64,000 nt of DNA from Candidatus Homeothermus arabinoxylanisolvens. GTDB taxonomy: Bacteria > Bacteroidota > Bacteroidia > Bacteroidales > Muribaculaceae. The notes under the pieces were generated by a model. The model was not told where the DNA came from, searched no databases, and saw only the letters and a program-made list of their open reading frames with translations. The first letter of the stretch is position 1, and each line of letters begins with the position of its first letter. The stretch is taken from contig LUJO01000018.1 of NCBI GenBank assembly GCA_001689405.1, forward strand, positions 34,400 through 98,399. The letters are read 5' to 3'. Below are positions 1 to 7,702 of this stretch, one piece after another. The translations under genes were made by a program, and so were the position numbers.

Positions 1-146
1 ACATAATAGAATGCAGCAACCACTCCACAGGGACTTTCCCGCCGACATGGCACACATTGCAGGACAATCTCAGCAATATCGACAAAAAGACCCTCAAAGC
101 CGTGGGACAAACGGTGGCAAACACTATATATCGAGAAAAGAACTGA
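1..146 (+). CDS. M28 family peptidase, C-terminal end (partial)
   Basis: An open frame enters from the left edge (first full codon at base 3) and stops with TGA at 144-146, giving about 47 residues. They include the stretch TGTFPPTWHTLQDN followed by a helix-like tail ending in IYREKN. The pattern of an aromatic, Thr, Trp-His-Thr and Asp-Asn followed by 'NID..TLKAVGQT' matches the C-terminus of Bacteroidales M28 zinc aminopeptidase / glutamine-cyclotransferase-like proteins, where the His is a metal ligand. The catalytic core lies outside the window. It runs in the same direction as sufE, 28 bases upstream, so the two may be co-transcribed. The family call rests on pattern recognition of a short tail. 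Confidence 0.65.
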   Translation, partial: IIECSNHSTGTFPPTWHTLQDNLSNIDKKTLKAVGQTVANTIYREKN

Positions 147-174
147 TATTGAACTTCAACAATCACGACAAACC

Positions 175-609
175 ATGACCATAAATCAACAACAAGATGA
201 AATAATCGAGGAGTTTGCAGACATCGACGACTGGATGGACCGCTACGCCTATATAATAGACCTCGGCAACGCTCTGCCTCCGATTGACGAAAAATATCGC
301 ACGCCGGAATATCTGATTGAAGGATGTCAGAGCCGCGCATGGTTGCATGCCGACCTCACCGACGACGGCAAAATCGAATTTACCGCCGACAGCGACGCCA
401 TAATAGTAAAAGGCATAATAAGCCTGCTTGTAAAAGTACTTTCCGGCCACACCCCCGACGAGATAATGAACTCCGACCTGTACTTCATTGACCGTATAGG
501 GCTTGCCGAGCACCTGTCGCCGACACGCAGCAACGGACTTGCAGCTCTTGTAAAACAGATGAAACTCTATGCTGTGGCTTACAAAGCCAAACTCGACAGT
601 TCGAAATAA
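175..609 (+). CDS. sufE: SufE family cysteine desulfuration protein
   Basis: This 144-residue protein has the normal SufE length. SufE accepts persulfide sulfur from the cysteine desulfurase SufS and passes it to the SufBCD scaffold during Fe-S cluster assembly in the cytoplasm. The acceptor cysteine is visible at residue 51 in the motif EGCQSR, the same position as in the E. coli protein. The N-terminal DxxDWMDRYxYIIDLG segment is also typical. The start ATG at 175 gives a full-length product. No sufS or sufBCD gene lies in the window, so the partners are encoded elsewhere. Confidence 0.93.
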   Translation: MTINQQQDEIIEEFADIDDWMDRYAYIIDLGNALPPIDEKYRTPEYLIEGCQSRAWLHADLTDDGKIEFTADSDAIIVKGIISLLVKVLSGHTPDEIMNSDLYFIDRIGLAEHLSPTRSNGLAALVKQMKLYAVAYKAKLDSSK

Positions 610-647
610 ATCAATCTAAAACCAATCATTAATTAACACCCCAATTT

Positions 648-2444
648 ATGTTTAAAAATCAACCTGCGGGCTTATACGTGCTTTCGCTGGCCAATACAGG
701 CGAGCGTTTCGGCTACTATACGATGCTCGCCATATTCCTGTTTTATCTTCAGGCGAAGTTCGGGTTTGACTCAACATGGACGGGACAGATCTTCTCGATT
801 TTCCTCGCCCTCGTCTACTTCATGCCGCTCGTAGGCGGATGGCTCGCCGATAAATGGAGTTTTTCAAAATGTGTGGTCACAGGTATAGCCGTGATGTTTG
901 TGGGCTATGCGCTCATATCGGCCCCCACTCCCGTGCGCTCCGACCTGTCAATCATGATACTCTTCGCCGCCCTGCTGCTCATATCGGTCGGCACCGGTCT
1001 GTTCAAGGGCAATCTGCAGGTGATGGTCGGCGACCTGTACAACAACAGCCGTTATGGCGACCGCCGCGATGCAGCGTTCTCACTGTTTTACATGGCCATC
1101 AACCTCGGCTCGATGTTTGCCCCCATGGCTGCAGTAGGACTAAAAAATCTCGCTCTGTCAGGCAAAGGCTTCCTTACCGACAATCCCATGGCTGCCACTG
1201 TATGCAACTGGTGCATCGACACCAACAACTTCACCAACATGCCCGCCGACCCCGACAAGATAAAGGCGATGACCGAATTTGCCACTAAAAACGGCATGGA
1301 AGCCGGAGGTGACCTTTCCGCATTCCTTACCGGCTATCTTACCGACTTCGCCGGCAAGTGCAGCGTAGGCTTCGACTCGCTTACCGGGTTTGCCAACGAC
1401 TATATCACCACATTCTCCACCGGCTGCTCCTATGCGTTTGCCCTTGCGTGTGTGTCATTGATAGTCAGCTTCCTCATCTACACATTCGGCCGTCGCACTT
1501 ACGCACACATCCTTACCGACAAGAAAGACGCAGCCGGCAAAAAAGCCGAAGTAGCAACCGGCAAAGAGCTTACCAAAGCCCAGACCAAGCAGCGCGTCAT
1601 AGCACTTCTGCTGGTGTTTGCCGTCGTTATATTCTTCTGGATGGTATTCCATCAGAACGGCCAAACCCTGACCGAATTTGCCAAGAGCTGTACGTCATCC
1701 GATGCCTCAGGCTGGACCCGCATAGGCTTCAACATATGGGCGCTCGTAGCGATAGCAGCAGGCGTCTACGCCCTGTTCGGCCTCATACAGAGCACGACGG
1801 CAAAGGCCCGTATCATATGTGCCGTCATTCTGGCTGCCGTGGCAGGCGTGATATGCTACATCTACTCCACCACACCGGCTGTGGTGACAGGCGTGGACCC
1901 CGCCATGTACCAGCAGTTCAACCCGTTCTACGTAGTAGCGCTGACACCGTTCTCCATGGCCCTCTTCGCTTGGCTCAACAAGAAAGGCAAGGAGCCGTCG
2001 GCACCCCGCAAGATAGGCTACGGTATGGTTATGGCCGGAGCCGCATACGGTGTCATGGTACTCGCATCGCTTAACCTCGTGGGCACCAACGGTTCGGTAT
2101 CGCCCGACTGGCTGATATCGACCTATCTCCTGCTCACCTTTGCGGAATTGCTGCTGTCACCGATGGGCATCAGCTTTGTCAGCAAGGTTGCTCCTCCCAA
2201 GCTCAAAGGCTCCATGATGGGCGGATGGTTTGCTGCTACGGCTATCGGTAACTACCTTGTATCAATACCGATGTTCCTGTGGGGCAAAATCCCCGTATCG
2301 GTCATCTGGGGCATTCTTATCGTAATCTGCCTTATCTCCGCCGCATTCATATTCTCAATCATGAAGAAGCTCGAAGCAGCTACATCCGACACTCCCGCCG
2401 CCGATGTAGACCAGCTCGAAACGGTAGAAGACGACGCTATCTGA
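648..2444 (+). CDS. POT/PTR family proton-coupled peptide MFS transporter
   Basis: A 598-residue inner-membrane protein with about 14 hydrophobic segments. It is likely a proton-driven di/tripeptide symporter. The first helix carries the POT signature in the form NTGERFGYY (residues 16-24). The first acidic residue of the classic ExxERFxYY motif is Asn here, a variant I associate with Bacteroidota members of the family. The segment around GTGLFKGNLQVMVGDLY matches the second POT signature. A long extracytoplasmic loop (about residues 165-245) contains several Cys residues. It follows sufE by 38 bases and ends at a bidirectional terminator. Substrate specificity cannot be read from the sequence. 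Confidence 0.88.
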   Translation: MFKNQPAGLYVLSLANTGERFGYYTMLAIFLFYLQAKFGFDSTWTGQIFSIFLALVYFMPLVGGWLADKWSFSKCVVTGIAVMFVGYALISAPTPVRSDLSIMILFAALLLISVGTGLFKGNLQVMVGDLYNNSRYGDRRDAAFSLFYMAINLGSMFAPMAAVGLKNLALSGKGFLTDNPMAATVCNWCIDTNNFTNMPADPDKIKAMTEFATKNGMEAGGDLSAFLTGYLTDFAGKCSVGFDSLTGFANDYITTFSTGCSYAFALACVSLIVSFLIYTFGRRTYAHILTDKKDAAGKKAEVATGKELTKAQTKQRVIALLLVFAVVIFFWMVFHQNGQTLTEFAKSCTSSDASGWTRIGFNIWALVAIAAGVYALFGLIQSTTAKARIICAVILAAVAGVICYIYSTTPAVVTGVDPAMYQQFNPFYVVALTPFSMALFAWLNKKGKEPSAPRKIGYGMVMAGAAYGVMVLASLNLVGTNGSVSPDWLISTYLLLTFAELLLSPMGISFVSKVAPPKLKGSMMGGWFAATAIGNYLVSIPMFLWGKIPVSVIWGILIVICLISAAFIFSIMKKLEAATSDTPAADVDQLETVEDDAI

Positions 2445-2467
2445 CACCATATCGGTGCAATAAACAT

Positions 2468-2503
2468 AAAAAGGTCGGCCCCATGACAGGAGCCGACCTT
2501 TTC
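2468..2503. terminator. Bidirectional rho-independent terminator
   Basis: An inverted repeat with 11-base arms (AAAAGGTCGGC at 2469-2479, GCCGACCTTTT at 2492-2502) lies between the convergent POT transporter and tricorn-like peptidase genes. There are U-tracts on both strands, so it can stop transcription from either side. Confidence 0.85.
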
Positions 2504-2519
2504 GTATAGTATAATGGCG

Positions 2520-5500
2520 TTATTTACAGAGCTTGAGCATCTCGTTGACAGCGGTCTCAAGCTGAAGGTCGCGTCCCGACAGCTGCATCTCGGGAGTGTT
2601 ATATACCTTTATATCGGGCTGCAGTTCCTGATTTTCAAGGAAATTGCCGTTCATGTCGCGGCAACCTACCTGCGGTATGCCAAACACTATGCTCGGGTCA
2701 ATCTGGGTCTCCCACCACACGGCTGTCATAGTACCGGGCACCGGAGCGCCTATAAGTTTACCTATGCCGAGAGTCTTGTAGACCCACGGAAATCCGTGCG
2801 CATTGGAGTAATTGTCTTCGCAAATAAGCACGCACGAGGGCTTCAGCCATTTGTTGAAGGGGTCAGAACCAATGTACTGCCCGCGCGGGGCAAACTGCGC
2901 ATACTCCTTGCCGCTGAGCAATGTGGCAAGGTCATCGTGCAGCCAACCGCCACCATTATGACGTGTGTCGACTATCACAGCCTCGCAATTGCGATAGCGG
3001 CCGAGCAAGTCGGAGTATACCTCGCGGAAACTCGGGCTGTCCATGCCCTCGACATGCACATATCCGACCTTTCCACCCGAAAGTTCCTCTACCTTCCGAC
3101 GGTTGTTTTCAACCCAGCGGCGATACAGGAGTGATGACTGAGCACCGTAACTTATAGGAGTGACAGTCTCCTCAAAACGCTTACCTGTCGACGGGTCATA
3201 AACCGACAATACCACTTTCTTGCCCGACTTTCCGGCAAGCAAAGGAGCGTAATCGACATCCTTCTTTATAGTATCGCCGTTTATTTTCTCGATGACACAC
3301 CCCGGCTTTATCTTGCATCCGGCTTTCGTGAGGGGTCCGCGTGCTATTATCTCGGCCACGCACAGTCCGTCGCCTTCATAGCTGTCGTCATAAAAAGCGC
3401 CGAGCACTGCAGTAGACGGCGAAGACTCCGCCATAGTGCCGTAGTAGCGCGACCCCGTATGGGAGCCGTTTAACTCGCCGAGCATCTCCGACAACATGTC
3501 GCGGAAGTCATAATTATTATTAATGTGCGGAAGGAACCGTGCGTAATCGCGGTGATATGCCTCCCAATCTATGCCGTGTATGGCAGGATCGTAGAACTTA
3601 TCCTTCACCTGACGCCAAGCATGGTTGAACATATAGGCTCGCTCTTCCGCCGGACGATAGTTAAATTCGGCGACAAAGGGTATATCCTTGCTCTTGGCTC
3701 CGTCGAAGTCAATCTCCTTCAGACGGCCGCCCGATGACAGATATGCTTTCTTGCCATCCTTGTCTATGTTAAATGCTCCGCCACCTACACCTTTTATTAT
3801 AATCTTGGTGGAACGCTCTTTCAGGTCATGTTCCCAAAGGTCATATCCGCTTTCAAAAGCCGCACAATAATACAACTTGTCACCCTTGGTCGACAACCAA
3901 GCGTCGCCGAGATGCGAAGAATTGCCGGTAAGCCTCATCACTCTGTCACGGCGGTTGGCAAGATCAAAGACAAGGTCTTTCTTTTTGTCAGCCTTCTTGT
4001 CGTCTTTCTTCTTGTCTTTCTTACCGCCTTTCTTCTTTTTCTTATCGGCATCATCCTTGCTTTCGCTATCCTTGTCCTTGGCATCCTTCTCACGTTCTTC
4101 GACAAGAGCAAGATCCTCCTTGCTCAGGCGGAAGCGATCCCAAGCGTCACCATCAAAAAACATGACATACACGTCATCCTCGGCTCCCCAACTTCCGTGG
4201 CTTCGATAGCCGGCACGGTCCGACGACCATATCATGGCCTTGCCGTCGAGCACCCAGCGAGGATTGCTGTCAGAATAGCCGCTTTCGGTAAGATTGGTTA
4301 TGTCGCCGCTGCCGTCGGCCTTTACAAGTGCAATGTCGGTATTGTTCCAGCCTCCGACACCTATATATCTTACGAGGAACCACTTGCTGTCGGGACTCCA
4401 CTGATACTCTTGGTCACCGTCGCTGTAGGAGTAATTGTACTTGCCGTCAAGTACGGTGCGCACAGCTTTGTCTTTCAGATTTATGACACGAAGCGCGGTG
4501 CGGTCCTCAAGGAAAGCCACTTCCTTGCCGTCGGGAGAATACTTGGGCTGAAATGAGGTTTTCTCATTAACCACAAGAGGTGTCTCGACAATATCCTGCG
4601 CATAAGTAAAGTACTTGTTCTCGTCACGCGCAAGTTTACATTCATATACGCCCCATGTATCACCGCGTTCGGCCGCATAAACAAGCGACCGGCCGTCAGG
4701 ACTGAAGTCCACGTCGCGCTCCTGCTGCGGGGTATCGGTTATGCGACGGGTCGTATTGTACTCTATCGAGGTCACATAGACATCACCGTGCACGATAAAA
4801 GCGACTTCTTTGCCGGAGGGAGAAACCGACACATCCGAGGCGCCGCTCCGCAGATAGCGTGCAAGCACCGGACGCTCCACGACATCGCTGACTATCGATA
4901 CAGCGACCTTAACAGGCTCGCCACCCACGGCAAGCGTGTATATCTCACCGTCGTAAGAGTAGCACAACAACCCCTTGTCGGACGATGACAGAAACCTCAC
5001 GGGGTGACGGTCATGGCGGGTTATGCGTTCAACCGCCTTTCCCGGCGACGACTTATACACGTTGAAACTGCCGTCGCGCTCGCTCAGGTAGTAAAATGAC
5101 TTACCGTCAGGCGCCCATACCGGATTACGGTCCTCGCCGTTAAAATCGGTCAGTTTTTTAAACGATGACTTTGCATCGGGAGCGCATGACCATATGTCGC
5201 GTGTGATTGATGAACGGTGGTGCTTGCGCCAAGTATCTTCATAACCCTTCTTATCATTATATAATATAGTGCCGTCGACGGGATTCACCGACAGATTCTC
5301 CATGGCAAGCGACGAGAACATGACAGGACGGCCGCCGGCCACCGGTATTTTATAAAGTTGCGGAAACTGGCCGGAAGGGAATTGTATGTCTTTACAGTCG
5401 GGCTGCATCGAAGCCGAATATACAATATGCCCGTCGTCAATAAACATGACGGGAGTCTCATTGACCGAGTTTACCGTCACCGCACGCGGGGCGCCGCCTT

Positions 5501-5789
5501 CAGCACTTACTACATACACGTCCATATTACCGTTACGGTCAGAAGCAAACGCTATCGAACGGCTGTCGGGACTCCATACCGGCATATAGTCATAGGCGGG
5601 ATTGGTCGTTATGCGTGTTGCGACACCGCCTGCCGCCGGCACGGTGAAAATGTCGCCCTGATAGCAGAACGCTATCTTGGAGCCGTCAGGCGAAATGGCC
5701 GGATACCTCAGCCACAACGGGGTATCGGCAAAGGCCGACGCTACGACAGCAAGCCCTGCCATAGCGCAAAATAACTTTCTCATTGACAT
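2520..5789 (-). CDS. Tricorn-like S41 peptidase
   Basis: A 1089-residue protein with a signal peptide (about 1-22, ending AFA). Order of parts: WD40-like/PD40 beta-propeller repeats (about 25-560, many 'SPDG' blades such as WSPDSRSIAF), a Lys/Asp-rich linker (about 560-607), a second propeller segment, a PDZ-like domain (about 790-880) and a C-terminal S41 protease domain. The likely nucleophile is the Ser in CEDNYSNAHGF, followed by GTMTAVWWETQ, as in tricorn proteases. These enzymes degrade oligopeptides, and the signal peptide suggests a periplasmic or envelope role here. It is the last gene of a minus-strand operon, 20 bases after another S41 peptidase. The charged insert is unusual (see findings). 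Confidence 0.88.
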   Translation of the reverse strand: MSMRKLFCAMAGLAVVASAFADTPLWLRYPAISPDGSKIAFCYQGDIFTVPAAGGVATRITTNPAYDYMPVWSPDSRSIAFASDRNGNMDVYVVSAEGGAPRAVTVNSVNETPVMFIDDGHIVYSASMQPDCKDIQFPSGQFPQLYKIPVAGGRPVMFSSLAMENLSVNPVDGTILYNDKKGYEDTWRKHHRSSITRDIWSCAPDAKSSFKKLTDFNGEDRNPVWAPDGKSFYYLSERDGSFNVYKSSPGKAVERITRHDRHPVRFLSSSDKGLLCYSYDGEIYTLAVGGEPVKVAVSIVSDVVERPVLARYLRSGASDVSVSPSGKEVAFIVHGDVYVTSIEYNTTRRITDTPQQERDVDFSPDGRSLVYAAERGDTWGVYECKLARDENKYFTYAQDIVETPLVVNEKTSFQPKYSPDGKEVAFLEDRTALRVINLKDKAVRTVLDGKYNYSYSDGDQEYQWSPDSKWFLVRYIGVGGWNNTDIALVKADGSGDITNLTESGYSDSNPRWVLDGKAMIWSSDRAGYRSHGSWGAEDDVYVMFFDGDAWDRFRLSKEDLALVEEREKDAKDKDSESKDDADKKKKKGGKKDKKKDDKKADKKKDLVFDLANRRDRVMRLTGNSSHLGDAWLSTKGDKLYYCAAFESGYDLWEHDLKERSTKIIIKGVGGGAFNIDKDGKKAYLSSGGRLKEIDFDGAKSKDIPFVAEFNYRPAEERAYMFNHAWRQVKDKFYDPAIHGIDWEAYHRDYARFLPHINNNYDFRDMLSEMLGELNGSHTGSRYYGTMAESSPSTAVLGAFYDDSYEGDGLCVAEIIARGPLTKAGCKIKPGCVIEKINGDTIKKDVDYAPLLAGKSGKKVVLSVYDPSTGKRFEETVTPISYGAQSSLLYRRWVENNRRKVEELSGGKVGYVHVEGMDSPSFREVYSDLLGRYRNCEAVIVDTRHNGGGWLHDDLATLLSGKEYAQFAPRGQYIGSDPFNKWLKPSCVLICEDNYSNAHGFPWVYKTLGIGKLIGAPVPGTMTAVWWETQIDPSIVFGIPQVGCRDMNGNFLENQELQPDIKVYNTPEMQLSGRDLQLETAVNEMLKLCK

Positions 5790-5809
5790 TAATATATTTA
5801 TTTATAAAT

Positions 5810-6847
5810 CTACTGACGATTGTAAGCAAACGAAGTGCCGGTAAGATAACTTATGGCAAAGTCGAGGATTGTGTCGTGCCCGTCAAGTGCCTGTGCGGGG
5901 TCGAGATCGACAGCACATCCCTGAGTAGGTTCTATACCCTGCTCTGTGGTGTTGCCCTTCGCGTCAAGTACTGAACAAGCGGAGAAACGTATGCCCCACC
6001 CGTTGGGCAATTCGGAGTTAAACGGCATACCGCTGCCGCCGCCGGTAGTGGAGCCCGCTATAACCGTATTGGGCCTGTACTGCATTATGGACACGAAATT
6101 GTTGGCCGCACTGAACGTACCGCGGCTCGCGAGCACCACAACAGGCTTGCCCCACATTATACGTCCGGCTTCAGCCGGATCATAGTAATATGCGTAAGGC
6201 TTCGAAAAGTCGTCATGGCCGGGACCGGTCTTGTGCGATATGTATCCGGCAAGAGTACGCTCCGTTATAAAACGCCGCACTATGGTCTCGACATTTGTCA
6301 TGCTGCCGCCGCCGTTGTCGCGCACGTCGATAATCAATCCGTCGCACACGTTCAGATGCAGCAGTATCTGGTCAAGATTGCTCTCTCCCACCATGCTGTT
6401 GAAACTCGAATAGCGTATATAGCCCACATTCTGAGGCAGAATGGCGTAGTCCATGCCTCCGGCGCTAAGGTAGTTGAAATTAAGATAATGTTCTTCGACA
6501 AGACGGGCATTGTAATTCTCGGGATAGTCGCTCCACCACTTGCGGTAGTACGACACGTTGAACGACGAGCTGAGATTGGTGTGACCGTCGCGCAGCTCGT
6601 TGAGCATGTCGGCACATACGTAAAACAGCTCCTTGTCAGTCATGTCATCGCTTACCTTGGCGGCATAGCGTGTGTGTATCTCGTCCCAGTCCACACCCTT
6701 CTCCGTAAAGAAGCAATAGTGCTGATCCATAATTGACCACAGCGCCTCGAAATTGCCTCGCTGGCTGTCGCTCCATGACTCTAACTTATGACACGATGTC
6801 GTAGCCGCCAGCAGCACGAGCATCACTAAATAACAGATGTGTTTCAT
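5810..6847 (-). CDS. S41 family peptidase, lipoprotein
   Basis: A 345-residue protein. The ATG at 6847-6845 is preferred over a TTG one codon upstream, because this ATG shares its first base with the TGA stop of the preceding gene (TGATG), a common coupled-translation arrangement. A lipoprotein signal ends in ATTSC (Cys19). The rest resembles C-terminal-processing peptidases: an N-terminal helical region, then a catalytic domain with DVRDNGGG, the serine motif SRGTFSAANNF and a glycine-rich TTGGGSG loop. No PDZ domain is evident. It probably cleaves peptides in the periplasm. It sits between a DUF3316-type protein and the tricorn-like peptidase. Confidence 0.87.
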   Translation of the reverse strand: MKHICYLVMLVLLAATTSCHKLESWSDSQRGNFEALWSIMDQHYCFFTEKGVDWDEIHTRYAAKVSDDMTDKELFYVCADMLNELRDGHTNLSSSFNVSYYRKWWSDYPENYNARLVEEHYLNFNYLSAGGMDYAILPQNVGYIRYSSFNSMVGESNLDQILLHLNVCDGLIIDVRDNGGGSMTNVETIVRRFITERTLAGYISHKTGPGHDDFSKPYAYYYDPAEAGRIMWGKPVVVLASRGTFSAANNFVSIMQYRPNTVIAGSTTGGGSGMPFNSELPNGWGIRFSACSVLDAKGNTTEQGIEPTQGCAVDLDPAQALDGHDTILDFAISYLTGTSFAYNRQ

Positions 6848-7695
6848 CAATACAATGCAGAAATTATGCGGGCCTTCGAGTCAAGACCGCGCGAAGGATT
6901 AAGACTTATCCACTCACCCGATATGCCTATGACGGCAGAGGTGGTCACCACACGGGTGACTATATTGTTGACTTTGGTCGACAGCACATTGCTGCGAAGT
7001 CCGAGCCGCAGGCATGTAGCACCGAAATGCAGGTCGGCGGTCACAAGATTTTCCATACGGAAATAATTGCCCCACCAAGCGCCATGCACGAGTCCCGAAT
7101 CATTGCCGAGCGAAATCTCATAAAACAGCTCTCCGTAATCGGGGGAGAAGAAGACTCCCGTGACCGGAAGCGTAGGCTGGTAACGTAACGTCACCGGCAG
7201 CCGGCCTATGCGCGTATTCCATGCGGCATATCCGGTAAGGTTGACTGTCCAAGCCGCCTCAACCGCCACGGGATTGTTACCATTGCGCACGTTATACAGC
7301 ACACCTATATCGACACCGGTACTGCCGCCCGCAGCGACAGTTATATTGTAAGGCAACCGCCACCTGTGCATCATACCCCACGAAAATTCGCCTACAAGAC
7401 GCCACATATCGGCATTCTTGGCCGGGTTTTCCGTACCGTCAAGGGTAAGTCCCGCGGCAAGGCGCATCACCCAATTGTCGGGATTGAATTTCATGGCCTG
7501 CATGCGTTCGTAGTTGAACGCGGCGCTCCATCCCGTATACTCCAGCGGAGTCAGATAGGTATTGGCAAGCCTCGCACCGCCTGCCTCAAACGTGTAAGCC
7601 GAAGTCACAGGGCGCAAAGTCACCTCTTTATCCTGCGAATACCCCGCCAACACTCCGGCGACCAATATCGCTATACATATAATCGTACGTTTCAT
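6847..7695 (-). CDS. DUF3316-like exported protein
   Basis: A 282-residue protein with a cleavable signal peptide (about 1-20). The rest is rich in alternating aromatic and hydrophobic segments, suggesting a small beta-barrel or envelope protein. The sequence (EAGGARLANTYLTPLEYTG and later alternating strands) resembles DUF3316 proteins of Bacteroides. The function of that family is unknown to me. It lies 7 bases after the topoisomerase gene, and its stop overlaps the next start by one base, so it is clearly part of the same transcript. The family call is by recognition only. Confidence 0.7.
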   Translation of the reverse strand: MKRTIICIAILVAGVLAGYSQDKEVTLRPVTSAYTFEAGGARLANTYLTPLEYTGWSAAFNYERMQAMKFNPDNWVMRLAAGLTLDGTENPAKNADMWRLVGEFSWGMMHRWRLPYNITVAAGGSTGVDIGVLYNVRNGNNPVAVEAAWTVNLTGYAAWNTRIGRLPVTLRYQPTLPVTGVFFSPDYGELFYEISLGNDSGLVHGAWWGNYFRMENLVTADLHFGATCLRLGLRSNVLSTKVNNIVTRVVTTSAVIGISGEWISLNPSRGLDSKARIISALY

Positions 7696-7702
7696 GAATC
7701 AA

